This document shows positions 1-9,450 of a DNA stretch of 15,020 bases, one piece after another. Under the pieces are notes generated by a model. The model ran no database searches, was not told the DNA's origin, and saw only the letters and a list, made by a program, of their open reading frames with translations. The position numbers and the translations under genes were made by a program. Within the stretch, counting starts at the first letter, position 1. Each line of letters starts with the position of its first letter. The stretch is from Euperipatoides rowelli (Eukaryota > Onychophora > Udeonychophora > Euonychophora > Peripatopsidae), in the NCBI GenBank assembly GCA_003024985.2, contig PXIH01S0033739.1, one strand, 5' to 3'.

Positions 1-184
1 TACAATATATACAGTAATTCTAATACACAATTAAAATACCCCTAAAATACCCAAATAAGCATTATAATAATTTGATAAATTAATTATCATAATTAACTTT
101 ATAATGAATATCATAAGGAATGAAATACCGTACACATTTCATTCTGTAGTTTTTCTATTTTAAGTATATAGAAAACTACAATTA

Positions 185-490
185 TTTAACACATATTTCC
201 AAATATAAAAAAAAAATAGACAGCTACAATATATTCATTATGGATCAAAGTTTTCCCTAATCTTAGCCATCCTCTTTATAAGGGAAATTTCTTACAATTT
301 TACCATAAAATTTTACCAAAGTTAATTTTTTTTTTTTACGTGTGGATAGGGGACTACTCTTTCCATAACTCCATACCCAAATGGGAGAATGCCACCCATC
401 CCCAATAGGTACCATCTGTTTCTCATCCTTACCAACTGTTGGAAAATTTATGACTGGCTAAAACTCTATGGATTTGTCAATCGTTGGGTA
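185..490 (-). repeat. Segmental duplication, copy A, left piece
   Basis: This intronic sequence is homologous to about 11446-11693 and, in part, to 14660-14780. Shared words include ATTCATTATGGATCAAAG, GACTGGCTAAAACTCT and GGAAAATTTAT. Homology to copy B stops at the TAACCT where the 497-1906 element is inserted and picks up again for a few bases on its far side. The bases before 185 show no clear match. Confidence 0.7.
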
Positions 491-496
491 TAACCT

Positions 497-1906
497 CATA
501 CCTGCCAATTTTTACAATTTAATCGTAAAATATACAATTTTCAATACCCTTTTAGGATTTTCTTATTTGCTAATGCTTTTTACGATTTTTGAAATTTTAT
601 TTTTTATTTATTATTCAATAGAATTTGATGAAATTGTAGTAAAAATATACAGTATATAATGTATAAAATAAATTTGTACTTTTCTCTTTCATCTCTCCCC
701 TCAATTATTTCATCAATTATAATGAATAATGACTTCAGCTCATCAAAGAAGTTAACAATCCTTATGGGCTGACACACACCTTTGATAACAAAATGATCCA
801 ATGAGTGTGTTACTTATGCTGGCATATAAACAAATACCATATACTGTATATACAGCTGAGTAGTTTCCGTTTTTAACAACTAATGCTAGGAGTGAGCTTA
901 GTTTTAGCAAACCAATTTTCTTAAATCATAAATATTACATAAACTATTATATAAACAAAAATACTGTAAACAATTTTATGATTTTCTCCCTTATATAATA
1001 AAATGTGTTTTAATTAATCACTTGATATATTTTGAAAGGTAACTGAATACTGCAGCTCATAAAAACAAAAGTTTCTATTCTAAACATCATAAGGAATATG
1101 TGGAAAAAAAAAACCTGTTTAACATTTCCATCATTAATTAGATTTTTTTTGTTTGAGTTAAAACAATAATTAAAAAAAAAAGATTTGTCATGTTTTAAAT
1201 AATTCTGTAATTTGATTACTATTATTTTTTGCCAAGTTTGATTTTCAATGTGCAATTATAATTAACTATTTTAAAATAGTTAATTATAATGTAAATTTTT
1301 TAATAATATGCATATTTTTAAAAATTATACATTTACAGTATATTTATATAGGCTTCACTATACACAGTATTTCAAATGAGTTTTTCTTTTGTAAAATACC
1401 TTAGTTAAAAGTACGGTATTACTTTTAATTTCATTTTAATGCCTTTTTGTAATTTTTGTTTTATTTTAGTTTAATAAACTTTATTTTTTTTAAAAAAGCA
1501 ATTATATTAAGATTATTTATAATAATAAAAAAATACTACTAAAAATATATATTGCATGATGTTTTAAAATTTTAGTACCTAGACCACATCTACTGTATTC
1601 ATATACTGTAAATACCATGCATCATATTCTGATTTGCATTTATAACAAAATTTTGATAATTTCATGTTAATTTAATAAGCAAAAATGTGTGGTCGTCTCC
1701 CTTTAACTCCTACTGAAGTGCAACACCCCCCCCCCCTTCCCCTCCCAGTGTTTATTTTGATTTTTTTTTTTGTAATTTCAGTTAAATGGTTTTAGTATTT
1801 TTTTTGTATTTTGAGTAAAAAGTTTTAATATTTTTGGTCCCATTTTTGTATTTTTGGATGTACAGTAGATCTTAGTATTTTGGATTTTACTGGGTTAGCA
1901 GGTATG
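497..1906. mobile_element. Non-autonomous DNA transposon, 1.41 kb, 12-bp TIRs, 6-bp target duplication
   Basis: The left end reads CATACCTGCCAA (497-508) and the right end TTAGCAGGTATG (1895-1906), inverted repeats with one mismatch in 12. TAACCT flanks both ends (491-496 and 1907-1912). In the paralogous copy B the sequence reads TAACCT once (11694-11699) and continues ATCTAAT, matching the bases after the right flank (GATCTAAT). That is an empty site and strongly supports insertion. No transposase reading frame is visible; the open frames inside are short and AT-driven. A 36-bp perfect palindrome lies inside at 1255-1290. I cannot assign the superfamily. Homology between the ends beyond 12 bp is weak. 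Confidence 0.68.
1255..1290. repeat. Perfect 36-bp palindrome
   Basis: Two 18-base arms meet without a spacer at 1272/1273; the centre reads AACTATTTTAAAATAGTT. It lies near the middle of the 497-1906 element and could form a cruciform or hairpin. Its function is unknown. Confidence 0.85.
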
Positions 1907-1921
1907 TAACCTGATCTAATA

Positions 1922-3985
1922 AATAACCGTAAGCAGAGCTGCAAACTTTTAAAAATTGAAATTAGTAAAACTTTTTCACGATGGACAAGACTGGGAAGGG
2001 GGAGGGGGCAAGACTCTTTTAAAAGATTTGGGGGTGGGGGGGAGGTTTAATGGCAAAACATGGTTTAATGCTGTGATGTGTACACTGAAAAAAAAACAAA
2101 TGCTTAAAATGTAGAGGGGTATGCAAGTTTTAAGATAATTTTAAAATATGCTTACAGTTAAATCATTACAATTAGACCTACAGTATATACTGTAATTAGA
2201 AATTAAGCCTATTTTTTTTAATACTGTGAATAATAAACTGAAACTTTACACCCTACATTTGTAAAATGGACATTTCTGAAAAACAAGTCAATTAAGTATA
2301 TAAGGCTTTTTCTTATTTTCTACATTTTTTTTGAAGTGTTATTTCAAATAATCTTTGTTGAGAAAAAGTTAATAATTTACAAAGAAATTTATAAGAGTAA
2401 TCAACTAAATACAATAGGATTCTAATTGCATTTTATTATTATCTCGGCCTTTAAATTATTTGTTCAAGGAAATTAATTTATATATACTTTTTTTTTTTAA
2501 CAATAGTAGCTCAAAAGCATAAATTATATTAAGGGATACATTTCATACAGTTTATGGAATGATAGGAAGAGATGGCAGGTATGGTTAAGTTAGGGGTCAA
2601 GATTAGCACTCGCCACTCGCCCCAGGTCGACTTAATATAATTTTTGGCAATTAAATTATTTATCCATACCAGACACATGGCCAATAGTCACTTTAATATA
2701 ATAAATCTGTAAATTACTTTAATTTTTATTTCTTTAAACAATCTATGATTTATGTAAGAAAATAACCTTCCTTTTTTTACATTTGTCAAATGATTTTTTT
2801 TTTAAATAATGTTTTGAGTCTTTTATGATACTTGCTTTAAAGAAGAAAAAAAAAACATACGTATCATTAGAATGATTTTTGTCAACATCAGAAAAATATC
2901 TATTTTTAGCCACTATTAAAAATGTTGATTTGAAGAGCAGGAAACTTCCGGAAATATCATCAAATAAAAAAATAACAGTTTTCCGCTAAAAGGTACATTA
3001 ACAAGCAGGCTAGTCGCCTACTGAAACTTTATTTCTTTAAGGTTTGTTATTTCTTTCACTGAGAGATAAAAACTGTAACAGAAAAAAAAATGTATGTTTA
3101 ATTCATCAAATTTTCTTATTTCTTTTAAAAAAGGTGAGAACAAACACAGCAACTATTACATCAACTTATTCTTAACTGCCCAATTGAGCAGTTTTCAAAG
3201 CAAACACCATAATTATTTGCTTTGATTTCTGCAATTTTATTAGGTAAGTTGGAGTGACCTCATTCCTTACTTTTCTTATCTTTGAAATGTGTGATAGTTA
3301 AAAATGACAGCAAAAATAAATTTTCTCTAGCCTAGCCTACTCTTCTTATTTATTCATTTACATATAAAGACATGTCTTAATATACTGTAGAAAATTCTTA
3401 TTAAATTAATGTTTATTTCTAAGATAGCCGACTTTATATCAGTAGCAGTGGCAGACTGGCCTGCGTATTATCTTGCCCAATGGCAAGTAAGGTCCCCACC
3501 CACATGCATTTTATTTATTATAAAAATTAAATGATAGCCATCAAGTTGTAGGTGGACCCCCTTTTCTCCTGGCAATCAATATTTTTTATGCCTAGTCCAC
3601 AACTGATCAGTAGGCTTATGCAAAATTATATATTTTTGTACAGTATATTGTTTATAATATACTGTATTTAAATGCAGAATATAGTGTAACTGTATTAGAC
3701 AGTATACACACACAAAAAAAAAAAAAAAAACAAGATTGATTATACGGTATTTACTGTACATTGTCATTGTGTTAGTGAAAACAATAAAAGAACGGCTATG
3801 TAACCTTTTCACAGTCTTAATTTCATGGCCAGGGAACAAGGACACATTAATAATTATATTTTGTGAACACTATTTTGATTTAAAATTTTTGTACTAAGTA
3901 AATAGTAGCTACTAAATTTTTCCAAGTTACCAGACATTGGCCGCTAGTGAATAAAGTTAATCTTGACTCTATAGCTTAAGTTATC
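1922..3985. mobile_element. About 2 kb of inserted, probably composite repeat sequence
   Basis: Copy B runs from the TAACCT site straight through CTAAT to TTTTTCTGAGAATTTGATAG. In copy A the same words are separated by about 2 kb, so this stretch was gained in A or lost from B. It has no plausible gene. It contains G-rich patches (near 1996-2045), a 32-bp repeat shared with 4768-4799, a purine tract at 3717-3730 after a short CA run, and a partial inverted match between about 2600 (GTCAAGATTA) and 3960 (TAATCTTGAC). The sequence TACCAGACA followed by TGGCC occurs near 2667 and again near 3929. No clean terminal repeat or target duplication was found, so it may be several nested insertions. 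Confidence 0.4.
2165..2196. repeat. 32-bp repeat with a 16-bp perfect palindrome, copy 1
   Basis: It is identical over 32 bases to 4768-4799 by eye, while the flanks differ. The palindromic core TACAGTATATACTGTA is at 2179-2194, made of two TACNGTA units of the type scattered across the window. Confidence 0.75.
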
Positions 3986-4080
3986 CAAATATTAGCTTTT
4001 TCTGAGAATTTGATAGATTGACTCATGTGACAGTTTTACACTTTTTTAAAGTTATTAATTATACAATATAGGCTACATAC

Positions 4081-4284
4081 CTTCCATTTTAGATTCTACT
4101 TCTGTGGGAGCAAAGGCAATTTGTATTCCCTCTTCAATATTTTCTTTTGGTGCAGCATCATCGATTTTTTCTTGAGCATTCTGTACTACTTGTGCATCAG
4201 TATTAGATGTATCTAATTCTGTTTCAGATTGTTTTTCATCTGGTGCAACATCATCTCCTGCAACTAGCTTTTTAGCAGGCCTCC
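4081..4284 (-). CDS. Internal exon A of an unidentified acidic protein (tandem-duplicated exon, phase 1-1)
   Basis: On the minus strand a T-rich tract ending in TTTGATAG is followed by GGAGGCC, and the other end reads ATGGAAG followed by GTATGT. These are good GT-AG splice sites. The 204-nt exon encodes about 68 residues: a short basic start (RPAKK, reminiscent of an AT-hook core) and then about 59 residues rich in D, E, Q, A and T, with no hydrophobic segment and probably disordered. Both introns are phase 1, so the exon can be duplicated or skipped without shifting the frame. A paralogous exon lies at 11794-11970. By my alignment about 41 of 59 aligned residues are identical, and both length differences are whole codons, which argues for selection on the protein. 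Flanking intron sequence is duplicated too. I do not recognise the protein, and neighbouring non-homologous exons are not in the window. An AT-hook role would be speculation. Confidence 0.72.
4257..4284 (-). promoter_or_regulatory. Alternative in-frame 3' splice acceptors of exon A
   Basis: Exon A has two possible acceptors 27 nt apart. The distal one (TTTGATAG, exon from 4284) has a T-rich tract in front. The proximal one (GTTGCAG then GAGATG, exon from 4257) matches in position and sequence the acceptor used by exon B (ACTGCAG then GAGATG), but the bases before it are purine-rich. Both give phase 1. Use of the proximal site yields a 177-nt exon, exactly the length of exon B. Use of the distal site adds nine residues including RPAKK. 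Which one is used cannot be told from sequence alone. Confidence 0.5.
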
Positions 4285-4360
4285 CTATCAAACAAACAGT
4301 AGTATCATTTAGTGCTAAAAAAAAGTAGATGCCTATATACATATTTTATTAATTATTGTG

Positions 4361-4950
4361 AACAGAAATTGACCACTCAAAATTATTCCTCACATTTTCA
4401 CTGGCAAGGGTAATTATGAATTTCAGTTTGCATGTAGGCTACTACAGTATGTTAGCCTTAAGACCTTATAAAACAAACAATTAAGCTATTTTATACCAAG
4501 ATATCTCAAAAATATCAGAAAGGCAACTTTCTATACCACAATAAAGATACAACCCATTATAGCTTTTCCTGATTAAAAATTTAGGCTAAAAAAACTAGCA
4601 AAATATGGAAACATTACAAAGTTTAAATTTCTATGCAGTCTTGTAAATATTCTCCAAAATGAAAGATTGTTTTACCTGTTGCCCAATTTGCTATCGATGC
4701 AAAGAATCTAAATTGCAATGCTATAATTTTATTAGATCATTAAAAAAAATTATAAAAATAAAAGTAGATTACAATTAGACCTACAGTATATACTGTAATC
4801 AGCTAAAGATAAGTCACACTTTTCAAACTATAGCTATTATAAATTTATTAATTTGATTTTAAAGTATTGAATGGTTTAAAAAAAATAGATTTAATAATTA
4901 TACCAAATAAAAATAATTTATATTGTACACAAGTTAGGTACATTTTGCGA
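4361..4950. mobile_element. 590-bp insertion in copy A relative to copy B
   Basis: Copy B joins ATTGTTGTG directly to GGAATATTG (12038-12055). In copy A the corresponding words, AATTATTGTG (ending 4360) and GAATATTG (from 4951), are 590 bases apart. The insert is AT-rich, has no supported coding sequence, and carries the second copy of the 32-bp palindromic repeat. I could not find convincing terminal inverted repeats; a short GTGA/GCGA flank is too weak to call a target duplication. Deletion from copy B is the alternative. Confidence 0.45.
4768..4799. repeat. 32-bp repeat with a 16-bp perfect palindrome, copy 2
   Basis: This is the second copy of the repeat at 2165-2196, in the same orientation. 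Both copies lie in stretches of copy A that copy B lacks, so the repeat probably travels with, or is part of, mobile sequence. Confidence 0.75.
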
Positions 4951-5200
4951 GAATATTGCACTCAGACTAGTTAAAGGCATAAATCTAGGATAGGAAAAAA
5001 TATGAATTAGACCATGTGCATTAGGCTATATTAATTTTAACAAGGTTTGTAAAAATATCTTATAAAATAAGTATTACCGTATTTTATTTCTATGCAATTT
5101 TTTATTATGAATAGTTAGGTAAAATTCTATTGCAATACAAAAAATACAGAAAACAATTTACAGTATTTTAAATCAGACAGATTTGCTATTTCATAGTTAT
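4951..5200 (-). repeat. Segmental duplication, copy A, right piece
   Basis: It aligns with 12048-12259. Shared words include CATAAATCTAGGATAGGAAA, TTAATTTTAACAAGGTTT, GAATAGTTAGGTAAAATTCTA and GCTATTTCATAGTTAT. Copy A has extra bases around 5135-5180. Clear homology ends exactly where an AAT run begins at 5201. Confidence 0.72.
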
Positions 5201-5215
5201 AATAATAATAATAAT
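5201..5215. repeat. (AAT)5 microsatellite
   Basis: Five AAT units sit at the junction between duplicated sequence and the probable retroelement. They could be the target or a product of element insertion. Confidence 0.8.
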
Positions 5216-5595
5216 ATTGGTGAAAAGCCCTAGACCCGAGGCTTATTAGCCCATGGGTCACAGTTTTTGAGGGTGGGAAGACAGAAAGAGAATTTTGGGT
5301 GGGAAAACAGCAAGGGAGGGGGAAGAATAGGATTAGCGATAGTAGACTCGTTTGGCTATCTCCTCTGGTTAAGACTGTCCTAGAGGATTACTGCACGATT
5401 CTATATATTGACATTTTATTGAAGACTTTTGTCCATTTTTTTCCAGTACCTGTATAATTTATTCAGTTCTTTCTTAATTCTTCATTTTCCCTTGTTCTTC
5501 CTGTGCTTTATATACTGTATTTCTTCCCTACAGCTTCTTACTTTCCTAATTAGTATTTTACTTGTTATTATGTAAATAAAGCTGACGATAATAAA
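5216..5595 (+). mobile_element. Probable 5'-truncated retroelement 3' end (LINE- or SINE-like)
   Basis: The base composition changes sharply here to a GC-richer, non-repetitive stretch (CCCTAGACCCGAGGC, GGGTGGGAAGACAG, CTCCTCTGGTTAAGACTG). It ends in AATAAA (5575-5580) followed by GCTGACGATAATAA. Copy B has none of it at the matching place. An AAT-type repeat lies at each end, which would fit insertion into an AT/AAT target with a short untidy tail. No reverse transcriptase frame is present, so it would be only the non-coding 3' portion. The orientation is inferred from the AATAAA and tail. The family is not identified, and a non-autonomous DNA element remains possible. Confidence 0.4.
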
Positions 5596-6009
5596 AAGGG
5601 CGCCCTCGTGTGAGAAGAGCAGCAACAAAGATGAGAAATTCCTCTTCCAGCTTGAAAAACTTGGTTACCATACCATGGTGACATAGCTTTAACCTTAACT
5701 TTCATAGCTTATTTCCTTAATTTAAATCAAGATTTGTACCCAACTTGATTAAAATTCACTATGCTTCACCAATACAAAAAAAAAGGGGGGGGGGGTAAAA
5801 CAGGCCCACCTGCGCAAAATAGCAGTAGAAAATAGAAAAATAAAATCTAGCATTAATTTAACAATTCAAAACTACTGGTAAGCAAATTAATTCTTCAAGG
5901 AAAAAATTGGAAAATTTATTCTGGCATTTATAAAATAAAATTTTATTTGATAAATGACATACTGTATATACTGTATGTACTGTGTATCCCCCATATAATT
6001 TTTTTTTTT

Positions 6010-6200
6010 TTTTTGCATTTTTCTCAAAAATGGTAAAAAAAAAAATAGTCCTTTTTGTAAAACACACAAAAAAGCTGCAGCTTTTTATAAACTTTACATT
6101 GATATGCAATAAGTTACGGTTTAAAAAAATATATATCAAATAATATAGAAAATCTAATTTATTTAGTGGTACCTGCATGATCAAAATTCTATCATACAAG
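6010..6200 (+). repeat. Dispersed repeat, copy 1
   Basis: It matches the reverse complement of about 10870-11085. The best-conserved core is CTTTACATTGATATGCAATA (from about 6091), against CTTTACAATGATATGCAATA in the other copy. Similarity continues on both sides, through TTTTGCATTTTTCTCAA and GAAAATCTAATTTATTTAG. It is probably part of a non-autonomous element; the ends are unclear. Confidence 0.6.
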
Positions 6201-7421
6201 GTAGTTTATTGTAAATTGGTTTTCTCCTCATTTAATGTCATAATTTCTGTACTTCCAAATGACTTCTCCAGGATAAATAAAAAAAGAAAATGAAGATTTA
6301 ATTTTTTTCTCATGCATTTATTGTTAGAATCTAATGAAGTATTTATACAATATACCTTAGAAAGTTAGTACATATCAGTCTTTGAAATTTATAAGGAAAA
6401 AATTAGAATTTCATGATTCAATAATGATCACTAAGGGCTGTAGCAGCGATAAGACCCCACCATGCAGGGGGGGGGGGGGCACAGGATGTGGAGGGACCCC
6501 AAATATAATGCATATATATTAATCCTTAATATTAATTATTTTCCTTTAAAGAACTCTATATATTTAAAAATAAATTTATATTATAATCCTTTGTTGGCAA
6601 CTTTACTTCTCATTACGATCTTTTTTATTTTATATAGGCTAATTATGGCGGCACTTTATTTCTCTCATTACGGTCTTTTTTTTCTTTAATACAAACTTTC
6701 TTAAACTATACAGCATTAATCAAGTAATCACTCATAAAAGAAATTAATGGGGTTTATTGAGAAGAAATTATACATTTTCTTGTTCTCTTTTTAGTTTTTT
6801 TTTTAAACAAAAACACTATACTCAGAACCAACAGACTATACAGATTAACATTGACAAGATTTTAAATACAGTAATTGAGAATTCCTCAAATTGTAGACAA
6901 GCTGACTTTAGTGTAAGTTTTTTTTTTTTTTATTATTGAATATAGTTTGGGCAGAGATTTGCTTTTAGTAACAAATATAATATTGTACTGTATTATGTAC
7001 TGTATATATACAGTAGCCTATTAGGCCATTTTTTATTCTTTGAGTAGGAGAAAATTGTTAAAGCAAGCAATCGTTTATTAATTGGTATATTCTTTAAGTT
7101 TTTAAATTTATTTTTAATAAAATATCAAAAAGGTTGGCTAATAATTTTTTTTTAGATTTTAAAGTATTAAATTTGTATATTATGGAACAATAATTAATCA
7201 TTCAATTTTATTAATGTCTAAAGCTTAGCTTTGTTATATATAGAAATTTGTTACAAATTTAAAACAAATATAAAGGATATTAAAATGTCACTAGTGCCAC
7301 TCCTCTCTATACCTGTATCACTACACCCCCGCTCTCTTGAAAACTCACCCCATTACAACCAAAAATGCGTTTAAAAAAAAAAAAAAAAGGCTTATCAAAG
7401 TTGACTGGGAGGAAGTGGGAG

Positions 7422-7437
7422 CCCCCCCCCCCCCCCC
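7422..7437. repeat. 16-base pure C run
   Basis: This is the longest of several pure G or C runs in an otherwise AT-rich window. It could adopt a G-quadruplex or triplex form and is also a likely site of length error in sequencing. Confidence 0.85.
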
Positions 7438-8619
7438 ATTATTTCGCAGGGGGAAGGCAAATCTTAGTGCCACCATTGACTAAGGGTTGTTGCAGTCTTT
7501 AACCTCCAGTTCTTTACACTTGCAGAAATCACAACATACAGGCTTCATCTTTCTACATGTTATAAAATGAATGTTATAAATCATGCCTCCCAAGCTTATC
7601 AGTTGGTTTCTTTATTGTAAAGCCAACATGTGGAGTGAACATGTGTGTGTTTGTTCTCATTTCTATAATGCATTCATTTCCACTTGGGGGCTTGGCCTTC
7701 AACTATAAAATATTTGATTGAACGGCCAGGGATGTTCTTCAATGTGCCCAACACTGTCATTCAACATCAGCCGCTGGCCAATGTACTAATTTAATTCCAT
7801 TTGCTCATCTTTGAAATCAGGCAGGGGAACCAATCCAGTCACCCACAAGTCGTCGTAAATTATGAGCCATAGTAAGGTTTTTTTTTGTTGTTGTTGTATC
7901 CAGTTTTGAAAGGTGAGGCACTTTCTATTATATTGTTCAAATATTAGTAGGTAAGCAAACATTAGCTGTATTCTGAATTTTGTTCTGTCCAAGTTGCACC
8001 GTACATAAATGTCATACAACTTTTATTTATTCAAATAGTTGAAGTTTGTATTTATTTGTTTTTTATCTACCCTGAGGGCTTTACTCCAACATTATGTTGC
8101 AGTGGAGGTGTGAGCGCTCGTTATAATGTGGAGACACTTTCTTTGAAACATTTCACACAATTTCAAGAAATAGGAAAGTCAGAAGGTACTTTTAAGTCTT
8201 CATTAATTTTTAGGATCAAAAGTTCATCCTGTTTGGTATATCCAAAACTCAATGGATCTAGCCTCCATATCTATCAATGCATTTGCCCAGTTAAACCATT
8301 TAAAGTAGCTTCTTTGTATGTGAAGCTGGATAGATGAAGAAGTTCGAACTAGCTCTTGAAAATTTTTAGCTTTTTGTGATGGGTGCTGATGCTTTTGCAA
8401 GCATCCATAAAACATAGATTTGATTCTAGTGTTACTTCATCAAATGTCCCCCCCCCCCAAAAAAAAAAAAAAAAAACTCTCAACAAATCTTCTGAATAGG
8501 ATCTAGAAAAATTGACAAGTTGAGAGTAGCTAATTTTGTGCCCACTTTACTTGTCATGTCACAACTGTCAGTGAGTGGATTGCAGGCAGACATGCTAACA
8601 CACTTCATTGAACTTTGTT

Positions 8620-9450
8620 TTAACCCTGCAGTCATCGCAGTATCTGTGAGATACATAATTAATATTCAAAAATTAATTTCTAGCTAATGTGCTGAACTAG
8701 AATATTATACAGCCTATTATTCTCCTAAATTAATGAGCTTTTTCATCTGTCAAATTAGCCAGTGTTGTGGCGGCAAGGCATATATTGATTTGCTTTGATT
8801 TTATCTGTCGGATACACCGTAAGTTTTTTTTTTTTTTACAGGTAGCGTAATTCAAATATTAAAAAACATTTAGGAATAAACTCATTTTTCAAATCAGAAT
8901 TTAATGCAGATTTCAAAAATCAAAAACAAAAAATTTTATCTATAACGACAGAGAAACGACAATGAAAAATGTAAGAAGAACTGGCTTTTTTTTTATTATT
9001 ATTACCGTATTATAGCTGACATTTAAAAAAAAATTGGCGGAACAAATAAAAAAAAATCTGTTTGTTAGATTTTTATTTTATATGGTAAAATTCCTGATTA
9101 AAAATAGAACAAAAAATATTATTTAAGTTTTTTTGTATGTGTTATAGATTTTGAAATCATTTCCATGGTAACTCACATTACATTCAGACACTTTTAAAAC
9201 ATTGTTGATGCATGTATACTTATTTATTATTTCATCAAAAATTTTATAAATNGATAAAAATTCGTAAAGGAGAATCTGTTTGTTGGATTTTTTTTATATA
9301 TATTAAAATTCCTGATTTTAAAAAAAATGCTATTTAAGTTTTATATCTGTTATATATTTTGAAATATACACATGTATATATACAAATATATCTCACAGAT
9401 ACACCGCGACTACTCATGTAACTTTATGACCGTGACGACTGCAGGATTAA
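8620..9450. mobile_element. piggyBac-like MITE, 823 bp between TTAA target duplications
   Basis: TTAA lies at 8620-8623 and 9447-9450. Between them the left end reads CCCTGCAGTCATCGC and the right end, read inverted, TCCTGCAGTCGTCAC. Further in, TATCTGTGAGATA on the left (about 8642-8654) is inverted on the right as TATCTCACAGATA (about 9390-9402). The right terminus is about 30 bases longer than the left between these two words, so the left end has an internal deletion. TTAA duplication and CCCT-type termini are typical of the piggyBac superfamily. No transposase is encoded. The interior is AT-rich, has an internal direct duplication and one undetermined base (9252). Its insertion separates two halves of a pseudogene. 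Confidence 0.7.
9054..9350 (+). repeat. Internal direct duplication within the MITE
   Basis: About 9054-9155 (AATCTGTTTGTTAGATTTTT, then AAAATTCCTGATTAAAA and ATTTAAGTTTTT) recurs at about 9272-9365 (AATCTGTTTGTTGGATTTTT, then AAAATTCCTGATTTTAA and ATTTAAGTTTTA). The offset is close to 219 bases. Divergence shows it is not recent. Confidence 0.65.

Larger units (their letters stand above)
3990..4360 (-). repeat. Segmental duplication, copy A, middle piece (contains exon A)
   Basis: It aligns with about 11707-12046. Shared words include TTTTTCTGAGAATTTGATAG on the left and CTATATACATATTTTATTAATT on the right, with exon A between them. Upstream of the exon on the minus strand the two copies differ by a net 26 nt across the acceptor region, which creates or removes the RPAKK-coding stretch. 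Confidence 0.75.
5596..7489. other. AT-rich non-coding stretch without a supported gene
   Basis: The stretch holds a short GC-richer patch (5597-5690, including GGTTACCATACCATGGTGAC), a dispersed repeat (6010-6200), G runs at 5785-5795 and 6467-6479, a 16-base C run at 7422-7437, long A/T runs, and several TACTGTA motifs near 5960 and 6985. Open frames in it are short, low-complexity and start at no recognisable gene context. I see no splice-bounded exon. Confidence 0.6.

Noticed and set aside
468-801. Open frames on both strands (468-659 plus, 604-801 minus)
   Set aside because: They lie inside the 497-1906 element, are dominated by F, I, L and Y as expected from AT-rich DNA, and have no family resemblance or splice context.
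1010-1255. Minus-strand open frame
   Set aside because: It has low-complexity lysine/phenylalanine content from A/T runs, inside a transposon.
3431-3480. CAGTGGCAGACTGGCC as a transposon terminus
   Set aside because: The motif resembles known element ends, but no inverted partner or target duplication was found.
3576-3845. Minus-strand 89-codon frame
   Set aside because: It is translated from homopolymer T and CA runs within an insertion; there is no domain or coding bias.
5858-6199. Minus-strand 113-codon frame and a nested one
   Set aside because: It runs through a poly-T stretch and a dispersed non-coding repeat on the opposite strand; it is likely chance.
6462-6939. Plus-strand frames at 6462-6689 and 6757-6939
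   Set aside because: One starts in a 13-base G run and both continue in AT-rich sequence with no recognisable protein.
7290-7490. AGTGCCAC at 7295 and 7469 as inverted ends of an element
   Set aside because: The two copies are in the same orientation, not inverted, and no flanking duplication is visible.
8056-8337. Plus-strand 93-codon frame
   Set aside because: The opposite strand carries the better protein-like signal (the decayed family), so this is its shadow.
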